A stretch of 21,635 nt of DNA from Gemmatimonadaceae bacterium (GTDB lineage Bacteria; Gemmatimonadota; Gemmatimonadetes; Gemmatimonadales; Gemmatimonadaceae), in assembly GCA_025936015.1 (NCBI GenBank), contig JAICUE010000004.1:1-21635 (forward strand), read 5' to 3'. Below are positions 7,803-13,762 of this stretch, one piece after another. How positions within the stretch are numbered: position 1 is the stretch's first letter; every line of letters begins with the position of its first letter. A program made the position numbers and the translations under genes. Below the pieces are notes generated by a model. It did not search any database and was not told where the DNA came from. It saw only the letters and a program-made list of their open reading frames with translations.

Positions 7803-8771
7803 TCACGCCATGCTGAATTCCTTGGCGAACGCGACCGCGAAGGTGAAGGTCTTCGCCCGGCTCCTTGTCTCCATCGCGTCGGCGATGCGCTCGAGCCGCT
7901 TCGGAATGCCGAGGATCTTTTCCTGTGCGCGCTTGCCGATCTCGTCGAGTCCATCGACCGCGTCGATCGCCCAGTACTTGATCTGCTCCTCGACGATCTT
8001 CAGGTAATCGCGCGGACCGTAGATCCCGGCGCGTCGGATGACGTCGCCCATCTCGCGGAAATGCGGCATGTTCACCCCGGGCATGTCGATCGATGGCATG
8101 ATCTCGGCGGCCGACGCGAGCCCGCGATTCGGGTCGCGCGCGAGGACTTCCTTGAAGATCGTCCGGTAGAAGGTGTAGTGTCGCGCCTCTTCCTTGGCGA
8201 CGTTGGCGAGGACCTCGCCGATCGTCGGCTCCCAGCCTGCCGCGAGCTTGCCGGTGTTCGCGTGGCTCACCTGGGTCGCGCGCTCCTGGAGCGTCGTGTA
8301 CACGAAGACGCGATACGGATCCTTGTCCCACGCGGGCTCGAAACCGGCGCGGAGATACTCGAACTGCATCCGCTCGAGGACGGGGTTGTCGAGGATCCGG
8401 CTGTCGCGTGAGTAATCGTGCAGGACCGCACCGTGCCGGTCCTCTTCGGCGGTCCAGAGGTTCGTCCACTTCGTCCAGAAGGTGTCGCCGCCGAGGTACG
8501 CTGCGAGCAGGCGGTGGAAGTGGGGAAGGCCCTCTTCGGTGAGGAGGTTCAGCGCGAGCGCGACGCGCGCGGGCAGGCTGATCCCTTCGGCCCTTTCCCG
8601 CAGCTCCTTCACGTGCCGGTCAGGGTCGCTGTCCGGCGGCGGCGCGAGCAGCTCGCTCGGGAACCAGAGCACCCGCTTTGCCTCGTGCACTTCCATGAGC
8701 TGCTGCACCACGGGTTCGAGGTCGTCGAGGACCTCGACCTTCGCGAGCGTTTCGAGTTCGTCTCTTATCAT
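7803..8771 (-). CDS. Acyl-[ACP] desaturase, soluble diiron enzyme (stearoyl-ACP desaturase / DesA family)
   Basis: A 322-residue cytoplasmic diiron protein that would insert a cis double bond into acyl-ACP using O2 and reduced ferredoxin. The ligand pattern of the family is complete: a Glu in LTEEGLPHFH (79-80), Glu110-x-x-His113 in WTAEEDRHG, Glu163 in TLQERATQVSH, and Glu195-x-x-His198 in KEEARHYTFY. The surrounding phrases (YLGGDTFWTKWTNLWTAEE, HANTGKLA, PGVNMPHFREM) are those of plant stearoyl-ACP and mycobacterial DesA1/DesA2 enzymes. Length fits the bacterial members. The start is the ATG at 8771, with no obvious Shine-Dalgarno; no other start gives a better N-terminus. It lies 82 bases downstream of the MFS gene on the same strand and could share its transcript. 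A strong terminator follows the stop. Position of desaturation is not predictable from this sequence alone. Confidence 0.88.
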   Translation of the reverse strand: MIRDELETLAKVEVLDDLEPVVQQLMEVHEAKRVLWFPSELLAPPPDSDPDRHVKELRERAEGISLPARVALALNLLTEEGLPHFHRLLAAYLGGDTFWTKWTNLWTAEEDRHGAVLHDYSRDSRILDNPVLERMQFEYLRAGFEPAWDKDPYRVFVYTTLQERATQVSHANTGKLAAGWEPTIGEVLANVAKEEARHYTFYRTIFKEVLARDPNRGLASAAEIMPSIDMPGVNMPHFREMGDVIRRAGIYGPRDYLKIVEEQIKYWAIDAVDGLDEIGKRAQEKILGIPKRLERIADAMETRSRAKTFTFAVAFAKEFSMA

Positions 8772-8853
8772 CTGGACAATCTGCGTGAAGGAAGCGCTCA
8801 GAACCAGACACCCCCTGACCGCACATCGTACGCCAAGCCGGAGCGAAGGCGGG

Positions 8854-10083
8854 TCAGGTCAGCTCGTCGAGCTCGCGGAGAGCCGGCGTCCGCCACGCCG
8901 TGACGCCGACGACGCCCAACGTTATGACGCCCCCGATCACAACCGCGCGCACCGCCCCGAGGAGCCGGGCCGCCACTCCCGACTCGAACTCGCCGATCTC
9001 GTTCGACGAACCGATGAAGATCTGGTTCACAGCCGACACGCGCCCCAGCAGGTGCTCCGGCGTACGAATCGTCAGCAGCGTCGAGCGGATCACGACGCTG
9101 ACGTTGTCCGCCATCCCGCTCAGCGCGAGGAGCGCGAGCGAGAGCCAGAAGGAACGCGAGATCGCGAAGAAGACCCAGCACAATCCGAAGATCGCCACGG
9201 CGATGAACAGCTTCACCCCGGCGCGCCGCAGCCGCCGGTGGGTGAGAAACACCGACATCACCACCGCGCCGGCAGCCGGTGCCGCGCGAAGCACCCCAAG
9301 TCCCTGCGGTCCCACGCGTAGCGTGTCGGCGAAGATCGGCAGCAGCGCCGGCGCGCCGCCGAAGAGCACCGAGAACAGGTCAAGCACCTGTGCGCCGAGG
9401 AGCTGCGGTTGTCGAAGGAGGAACCGAATGCCGATCGTCAGGTTGTCGCCGATGGTGCCCTGGCGCGCCGCGACCGGCTTCGGCACATAGCGGATGCGGG
9501 CGTAGAGCAGGAACGCGATCGTGCAGAGAACGATCTCCGTCGCGTACGAGGCGACTGCGCCGGAGAATCCGTAGAGCATTCCGCCGAGCGCTGGACCGAT
9601 CACCGCGGCGAACTGCCAGAGCGAGGAGCGCCAGGCGACCGCGTTGGCGTACGTCTCACGCGGGACTATCTCCGCGCCGAGCGCGGTGCGCGCCGGGGTG
9701 AGAAAACTCCGCGCGAGCCCGCTCACGAGCATGGCTCCGTAGATCGGCCAGATGCGTCCGGCGTGCAGGAGTCCCGGCGAGAGCGTCAGGCAGAGCAGCG
9801 CCAGCGCGCAGGATGCCTGGATCCCCATCGACAGGAGCGCGAGCCGCTTGCGATTGTGCCGGTCGGCGATGTGTCCGGCGTACAGCGCGGCGCCGATGAA
9901 GGGCAATGCCTCGGACAATCCGACGAGTCCGAGGGAGAGCGGATCCTTCGTGATCGCGTACACCTGCCACGCGACCACGACCGCCTGAATCATCGCGCCG
10001 AGCGTGAACGCGACGGTGCTCGCTACAAACCAGCGAAAGTTCGCGTTGCGAAGTGAAACGTACGGGTCGTGTCGCTCGGTCAT
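8854..10083 (-). CDS. MFS transporter, EntS-like multidrug/siderophore exporter type
   Basis: A 409-residue inner-membrane transporter of the major facilitator superfamily, with about 12 hydrophobic segments. The N-terminus (YVSLRNANFRWFVASTVAFTLGAMIQAVVVAWQVYAIT) and the loop between helices 2 and 3 (GHIADRHNRKRL, the MFS signature) match the EntS / MFS_3 group of proton-driven exporters. Further recognisable pieces are PIYGAMLVSGLARSFLTPAR and the LLGRVSAVNQIFIGSSNEIGEFESG stretch in the C-terminal half. I chose the ATG at 10083; an in-frame TTG at 10125 would add 14 residues before a natural-looking MFS N-terminus. There is no Shine-Dalgarno at either site. It is followed on the same strand by the desaturase, and is divergent from a small unknown gene. 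The exported compound is unknown; no siderophore gene is in the window. Confidence 0.87.
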   Translation of the reverse strand: MTERHDPYVSLRNANFRWFVASTVAFTLGAMIQAVVVAWQVYAITKDPLSLGLVGLSEALPFIGAALYAGHIADRHNRKRLALLSMGIQASCALALLCLTLSPGLLHAGRIWPIYGAMLVSGLARSFLTPARTALGAEIVPRETYANAVAWRSSLWQFAAVIGPALGGMLYGFSGAVASYATEIVLCTIAFLLYARIRYVPKPVAARQGTIGDNLTIGIRFLLRQPQLLGAQVLDLFSVLFGGAPALLPIFADTLRVGPQGLGVLRAAPAAGAVVMSVFLTHRRLRRAGVKLFIAVAIFGLCWVFFAISRSFWLSLALLALSGMADNVSVVIRSTLLTIRTPEHLLGRVSAVNQIFIGSSNEIGEFESGVAARLLGAVRAVVIGGVITLGVVGVTAWRTPALRELDELT

Positions 10084-10233
10084 GCGTGCAGGTTGGACGT
10101 CGCCGGATGGTAGCGGGTGCGCCAACTCGCAGCAACGCGCGCGGCGGAGTCAGGCCGGCGGGCGCCGCGACCGGTCGATGCGGCGCGGCGGCCCGCAATG
10201 TTAGACTTCCAGCCTCTTCATACTTCCAAGCGC

Positions 10234-10629
10234 ATGCCTCTCGATCAGACGACAGTAGCCATCGTGCTCGATGCCGAATTCGGCGCGCAGCTCTCCGAAC
10301 TCGCGGCGCGGATGCCGGTGTGGGTCGTCGACACGCCGGGCAATCGCGCGGCGATCGAGAGCGAATGGACGCGGCGACGCCGCGATGGCGCCGAGCGCGA
10401 ACTGTCGGTGTTCCGGGCGATCGACGGGCTCACCCCGGCGGAGCACGTCACTGCGCTCCTGCGCACGATCGAGGCGAACCACGGCCCGTCGGCGCGGCAG
10501 CCGCCCTTCACGGCGCTGCTCGTCATCGGAGAAGCGGCGGATGGCGCGATGACCTCCGCGCTTCGGAACGCTGGATTCGACGAGCCTGTCGCCAATGGCG
10601 AGGGCTTTCGCGCGACGCTGAAGCGCTGA
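10234..10629 (+). CDS. Conserved-looking small protein of unknown function
   Basis: A 131-residue soluble protein that I cannot assign to a named function. It starts with a hydrophobic strand (TVAIVLDAEFGAQLSELAARM) followed by PVWVVDTPGNRAAIE, then a charged stretch (WTRRRRDGAERELSVFRA) and DGLTPAEHVTALLRTIEANHG. The last third alternates strand and helix (FTALLVIGEAADGAMTSALRNAGF). This looks like a small alpha/beta fold with no catalytic motif, no signal peptide and no membrane helix. I recall similar small uncharacterised proteins with an xPVW-(I/V)-VDTPxNR block, but cannot name the family. The ATG at 10234 is preferred; an upstream in-frame ATG at 10198 would add 12 residues. Base composition and codon use match its neighbours. 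It is divergent from the MFS gene and followed by a non-coding stretch. Confidence 0.65.
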   Translation: MPLDQTTVAIVLDAEFGAQLSELAARMPVWVVDTPGNRAAIESEWTRRRRDGAERELSVFRAIDGLTPAEHVTALLRTIEANHGPSARQPPFTALLVIGEAADGAMTSALRNAGFDEPVANGEGFRATLKR

Positions 10630-10747
10630 CGCGGGCGGTTTGACTGGTTGCACCGCGGCCGCGCCGCGACTCGCCCGGACCGTGAATGGTTCCTGTGAAC
10701 TCGCACGCCGCGCGCAATTTCCGGTACATCAACGCCGAATCGCGGCT

Positions 10748-10793
10748 ATTTCGTCGTGCATGGGCCATGCGCCGTGCACACGGCGCACGAAAT
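10748..10793. repeat. Nested inverted repeat next to a promoter (possible operator)
   Basis: Inner arms TGCGCCGTG (10768-10776) and CACGGCGCA (10779-10787) are perfect complements with a two-base spacer. Outer arms ATTTCGT (10748-10754) and ACGAAAT (10787-10793) are also perfect complements, sharing base 10787 with the inner repeat. The element ends three bases before the TTGACA of the promoter call, a typical place for an activator or repressor site. No bound protein is known. Confidence 0.55.
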
Positions 10794-10795
10794 TG

Positions 10796-10824
10796 TTGAC
10801 ACTGTGAACCGGCGCCGCTACTCT
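10796..10824 (+). promoter_or_regulatory. Sigma70-type promoter, TTGACA-17-TACTCT
   Basis: A perfect -35 box TTGACA (10796-10801), a 17-base spacer, then TACTCT (10819-10824) as a weaker -10 with three of six consensus positions, including the key first two and last. Transcription would start near 10831 and read into the structured stretch and terminator that precede the HAD phosphatase. Confidence 0.55.
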
Positions 10825-10830
10825 CCAGAA

Positions 10831-11030
10831 GCCGCCCGCGCCGGACGGCCCCGCTCCGACAACAGAGTCATGCGCGCATCCACGCTCGACATTACGCTGG
10901 CCTGCCTCGAGTCCCGCCGTCTCAACGGTGAGAACACGATGCTTGCGGCGTGCGCGCGATGGCGATGACTCGAATTGGATCGGCTTTCGTACCGCCCTCG
11001 CCTTCGACTGAATGCGAGGGCGTTTTTGTT
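10831..11030 (+). ncRNA. Candidate structured small RNA or attenuator leader of about 195 nt
   Basis: From the predicted start near 10831 to the terminator the transcript would be about 195 nt. A long-range stem pairs GAGTCAT (10865-10871) with ATGACTC (10965-10971), continuing imperfectly inward. Inside it, shorter complementary pairs are CTCGA with TCGAG and CTCA with TGAG around ACGG. The region ends in an intrinsic terminator 53 bases before the phosphatase start codon. This architecture fits either an independent small RNA or a conditional leader (riboswitch or attenuator) for the phosphatase-SemiSWEET pair. I compared it by eye with consensus features of TPP, fluoride, ZTP and SRP RNAs and saw no match. 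A 32-codon ORF (10870-10968, MRASTLDITLACL...) lies inside; it has no run of one amino acid as in classical leader peptides. The rest of 10630-11082 holds nothing I recognise. Confidence 0.4.
10993..11030 (+). terminator. Intrinsic terminator upstream of the HAD phosphatase
   Basis: A perfect 9-bp GC-rich stem, CGCCCTCGC (10993-11001) with GCGAGGGCG (11014-11022), closes a 12-base loop and is followed by TTTTTGTT (11023-11030). The U-run is downstream on the plus strand only. It ends 52 bases before the phosphatase ATG, so transcription from the promoter at 10796 must read through it to express that gene. Confidence 0.85.
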
Positions 11031-11082
11031 ACGCGGCGTGCGATTGGCGATCGCGCGCTGCATCGGGGAGGATGAGACGAGA

Positions 11083-11892
11083 ATGCGGAAGCACTACCTG
11101 CTCGTCAGCGACTTCGACCAGACGCTGAGCTTCAACGATTCCGGGGTGGCACTGAGCGAGATGCTCGGCATCGATCGCTTTCTCGATCGCGTCGCTGCGC
11201 TCTCACGCCTCAACTTCGTCCAATCGGGAGCGGAACTCGCCTACCTGCTCCGTCACGATCCCGAATTTCGTCGCGTCCGCGCCGAGCACCTCGTCGAGGT
11301 GGGGCGGCGCATCCGGCTGAAGCGCAACATCGCGCTCCTTGTCGACTTCCTTCGCCAGGGGATCGACGGGTTCACCTTCGACTTCTTCGTCGTCTCGGCG
11401 GCGCCGGAGGAAGTCGTCTTCTCGGCGCTCGACGGAATCGTGCCGCGCGAACGCATCATCGGGACGCGGTTCGGCTTCGACGCGGAGTCGGGCGAAGTCT
11501 CCTCGATCGTGCGAGTGCCGGCCGGGTACGGGAAGGTTGCTGCGGTCGACGATCTGCGCTTCCGGCTCGGGGTGCCGCGCGAACGGGTGGTGTACGTCGG
11601 CGACGGGAGCTCGGACATCCACGTGATGCTGCACGTGAACCGTGGCGACGGGCTCACGATCGCGGCGTCGGAGGCGCGGCACATCGCGCAGATCGCGCGG
11701 CGGACGGTGATCAGCGACGACGCGCTGAGCGTCCTGGTGCCGGTGCTCGAGGAGATCGTCGGCTACGACCGGAGCCGGATCCGCGCGCTTTTCGAGGAGC
11801 ACGGCTTGCTCATCCAGGAATGGGACCGCGTGCGCACCGACTGGCTGACGATCGGCGGCCCGGTCAGCCGTGACGCCGCCGTTCCGGCGTGA
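11083..11892 (+). CDS. HAD-superfamily phosphatase (MtnX/SerB-like, subfamily IB)
   Basis: A 269-residue cytoplasmic phosphohydrolase using an aspartyl-phosphate intermediate and Mg2+. Motif I is SDFDQTL with nucleophile Asp10 and acid Asp12. Motif II is FFVVSAAP (Ser105), motif III GYGKVAAV (Lys151), and motif IV YVGDGSSDIHVM with Asp174 and Asp178. The helical cap between motifs I and II fits the C1-cap group that includes SerB and MtnX, but I cannot decide the substrate. The ATG at 11083 is backed by GGAGG at 11067-11071, spaced 11 bases; the longer open frame upstream is discarded because it runs through the terminator. A SemiSWEET gene follows after 30 bases, suggesting co-transcription. 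Expression may be governed by the leader and terminator ahead of it. No other methionine-salvage gene is visible, so an MtnX role is not supported by context. Confidence 0.82.
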   Translation: MRKHYLLVSDFDQTLSFNDSGVALSEMLGIDRFLDRVAALSRLNFVQSGAELAYLLRHDPEFRRVRAEHLVEVGRRIRLKRNIALLVDFLRQGIDGFTFDFFVVSAAPEEVVFSALDGIVPRERIIGTRFGFDAESGEVSSIVRVPAGYGKVAAVDDLRFRLGVPRERVVYVGDGSSDIHVMLHVNRGDGLTIAASEARHIAQIARRTVISDDALSVLVPVLEEIVGYDRSRIRALFEEHGLLIQEWDRVRTDWLTIGGPVSRDAAVPA

Positions 11893-11922
11893 TGCCACAC
11901 CCAACCACCCACTCGCGCGCGC

Positions 11923-12180
11923 ATGCCTAACGCGTTCGTCTATCTCGGCTACTGTGCCGGGTCGATCACCGTGCTCTCCTTCCTGCCGCAGGTCGTCCGC
12001 GCCTGGCGCACCCGCCAGACGCGTGACCTGTCGATGGGCATGTTCAGCCTGCTCGTCTTGTCCGGCGTGATGTGGATGCTCTACGGCGGGCTCACGCGCG
12101 ATTGGCCCGTCGTTGCGACGAACGCGGGGATGGTCGCGCTCAACGGCGCACTGGTCGCGGCGAAGCTGCGCTACAAGTGA
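11923..12180 (+). CDS. SemiSWEET sugar transporter (MtN3/PQ-loop family)
   Basis: An 85-residue inner-membrane protein with three hydrophobic helices, the exact size of bacterial SemiSWEETs, which work as dimers to move mono- or disaccharides passively across the membrane. The first helix ends in the PQ-loop signature SFLPQVVRAWRTRQTRDLS (Pro22-Gln23). Helix 2 carries the SGVMWMLYGG block with Trp51, and helix 3 has TNAGMVALNGALVAAKL with the sugar-contact Asn67. The ATG at 11923 begins right at the first helix; codons 2-3 (CCT AAC) belong to a CGTTAGGC word on the minus strand at 11925-11932. There is no clear Shine-Dalgarno. It lies 30 bases after the HAD phosphatase and 16 bases before the end of the convergent flavoprotein gene. 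The phosphatase-transporter pairing hints at sugar or sugar-phosphate handling, but that is inference. Confidence 0.85.
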   Translation: MPNAFVYLGYCAGSITVLSFLPQVVRAWRTRQTRDLSMGMFSLLVLSGVMWMLYGGLTRDWPVVATNAGMVALNGALVAAKLRYK

Positions 12181-12196
12181 GCGGCCACGCGCCGAG

Positions 12197-13375
12197 TCAG
12201 ACGAAGTAGCGCGCCGCCACCGGAAGGAGCGACGGATGCTGCATCAGCGCCTGGGCGAAGACCCTGCCTAACGTGCGCTTGTCGGGCGCGATGCCGTTCA
12301 CGGTGCGGGCGAGCCGGTTGTAGAAGTCGTCATCGAACTTGTTGAGCGCTTCCTTGATCCGGTAGAAGCGCTCGTGGTCCTCGCCCATCAGCGCCATCCA
12401 CTCGTTGTGGTAGCGCTGCAGCCGTGCCGCGCTCGTGTCGCGATCGGCGAGCGCGCTGGCAACAGTGCGGCCGGCGAGCCGCCCCGCCTTCATCCCCGTG
12501 ACGATCCCGCCCCCGGAAAGGGGATTGATCATGTGCGCCGCGTCGCCGCAGAGGATCAGGCCATCGGTGACCGTGCGTTTCACCGTCGTGTGCACGATCA
12601 CGCCTCCGACGGTGTAGCCTGTCCGGGTCCCCGTCGGGAAATAGCGATCGAGATACGCGTGCAGCCACTCGCGCGCCGGGCGGCCGTCTGCTTTCAGAGC
12701 GACCATGCCGAGGCCGACGTTCGCGACGCCGACGCCCTTCGGGAAGACCCAGGCGTACCCGCCGGGCGCGATCTGGTCGCCGAAGTGGAGATAGATCGCG
12801 TCGGGATCGAACTCGATCCCGGAGACCACGTACTGTGCGCAGCTCTCCATGTCGCGCGACGGAACGCGCGTATCGAGGCCGGCCCACCGCCCGATCATGC
12901 TCTCGACGCCATCGGCCCCGATGATCACTCGCGCGCGGACGACGCCGTCGCCGCGCGGCCCGCGCGTTCGTGCGATCCAGCCGTCGCCGTCGCGCGCGAT
13001 CCCGACGACCTCGGTGCCCGTCCGGATCTCGGCGCCCTCGCGGCCAGCATCGGCGGCGAGGGCCGGCTCGAAGCGGGTGCGGTCGAGGATGTATCCGACG
13101 TCACCTTCGGCGACCCGGACCTCGGTACCGTCAGGCGCCCAGAAGATCACGCGGGTGATCTTCCGCGCGATCCAGTTCGCGCCCGTCGGGTCGAGAAACT
13201 CCGAGACTCCCTTGGAGCCGACGCCTTCGCCGCAGCGCACTGGCGCACCGACCGCACGATCGCGCTCGAGGACGAGCACCTCGAGTCCCGAGTCGGCGGC
13301 GCAGGTCTCACGCGCGGCGACGAGCCCCGCGGGGCCGCCGCCGACGACGAGCACGTCGCACCGCTCCTCACTCAT
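12197..13375 (-). CDS. Geranylgeranyl reductase family FAD-dependent oxidoreductase
   Basis: A 392-residue flavoprotein expected to saturate double bonds of isoprenoid chains, for example of a quinone tail or lipid. The Rossmann fold opens with VLVVGGGPAGLVAA (Gly12-Gly17). It is followed by the family's PVRCGEGVG block (Cys48), seen in archaeal and plant geranylgeranyl reductases. Later come VIIGADGVES, the YAWVFPKG substrate-side motif (YxWxFPxG) and CGDAAHMINPLSGGGI, the second FAD-binding block. The ATG at 13375 has a good ribosome binding site (GGAGGG about seven bases upstream). The ferredoxin gene ends 24 bases upstream on the same strand, so the two are probably one operon and redox partners. 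A chlorophyll role (BchP) is not supported by any photosynthesis gene here; menaquinone-tail reduction (MenJ-like) is a plausible alternative. A TTA codon in TLG lies in a CGTTAGGC word at 12266-12273. Confidence 0.87.
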   Translation of the reverse strand: MSEERCDVLVVGGGPAGLVAARETCAADSGLEVLVLERDRAVGAPVRCGEGVGSKGVSEFLDPTGANWIARKITRVIFWAPDGTEVRVAEGDVGYILDRTRFEPALAADAGREGAEIRTGTEVVGIARDGDGWIARTRGPRGDGVVRARVIIGADGVESMIGRWAGLDTRVPSRDMESCAQYVVSGIEFDPDAIYLHFGDQIAPGGYAWVFPKGVGVANVGLGMVALKADGRPAREWLHAYLDRYFPTGTRTGYTVGGVIVHTTVKRTVTDGLILCGDAAHMINPLSGGGIVTGMKAGRLAGRTVASALADRDTSAARLQRYHNEWMALMGEDHERFYRIKEALNKFDDDFYNRLARTVNGIAPDKRTLGRVFAQALMQHPSLLPVAARYFV

Positions 13376-13399
13376 CGCGCACCCTCCAGCAGCCGGCGG

Positions 13400-13627
13400 T
13401 CACGCCGCGGACGCGGGCGTCGCCAGCAGCGGATTGGGACCCATCAGCAACGCGCCGACGGGGCAGGGGGCGATGCACTTGCCGCACCCCGTGCAGGTCT
13501 CGGCGAAAACGACGAGACCCTCGCGACGCATCTCGATCGCGGTCGGTGGACACAGGGGCATGCAGAGACCGCATTCGTCGCAGAGCTGACGGTCGACGAC
13601 GGCGATGGTTGGCGGGAGGCGACGCAT
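13400..13627 (-). CDS. 2[4Fe-4S] ferredoxin
   Basis: A 75-residue cytoplasmic electron carrier with two complete tetranuclear cluster motifs: CDECGLCMPLCP (Cys16, 19, 22, 26) and CTGCGKCIAPCP (Cys45, 48, 51, 55). The Pro after the fourth Cys of each motif is the usual clostridial-type arrangement. A short N-terminal arm (MRRLPPTIAVVD) and a C-terminal tail (LLMGPNPLLATPASAA) flank the core. The ATG at 13627 has no Shine-Dalgarno; the promoter candidate just upstream would start transcription almost at the ATG, so the message may be leaderless. It precedes the geranylgeranyl-reductase-like flavoprotein by 24 bases on the same strand, the arrangement expected of a dedicated electron donor. That partnership is inferred from position. 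Confidence 0.9.
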   Translation of the reverse strand: MRRLPPTIAVVDRQLCDECGLCMPLCPPTAIEMRREGLVVFAETCTGCGKCIAPCPVGALLMGPNPLLATPASAA

Positions 13628-13635
13628 GGTGAGCG

Positions 13636-13665
13636 AGGTTACAGGGCCGAGCTAGGTTGTGTCAA
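13636..13665 (-). promoter_or_regulatory. Promoter candidate for the ferredoxin-reductase operon
   Basis: On the minus strand TTGACA (complement of 13660-13665) is followed after 18 bases by TAACCT (complement of 13636-13641). Only eight bases separate the -10 from the ferredoxin ATG, so the start site would fall within about three bases of the start codon. The -10 is weak (three of six consensus positions), and the opposite-facing promoter for mreB could not be fixed in the remaining space. Confidence 0.4.
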
Positions 13666-13762
13666 GTCAACAGCTTGCTCGTCATAGGGAACACAGACTA
13701 GCTTTGAGTCCTCTCGACGCAAAGCACTACATCGCACCACTCCCACCGCAAGGCACTAGTTG

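Noticed and set aside
10870..10968. 32-codon ORF as a leader peptide of a classical attenuator
   Set aside because: No ribosome binding site and no run of a single regulatory amino acid; kept only as part of the RNA candidate.
10825..11030. Known riboswitch, SRP RNA, tmRNA or tRNA
   Set aside because: No T-loop sequence, no SRP tetraloop region and no consensus core of TPP, fluoride or ZTP riboswitches could be found by eye; a covariance search is needed to decide.
12197..13375. BchP / ChlP of a phototrophy cluster
   Set aside because: No other bacteriochlorophyll, carotenoid or reaction-centre gene is in the window and a paired ferredoxin fits other reductases.
12374..13687. 437-codon plus-strand open frame opposite the flavoprotein and ferredoxin
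   Set aside because: The minus strand encodes two clear protein families with intact motifs; the long antisense frame is a by-product of high GC.
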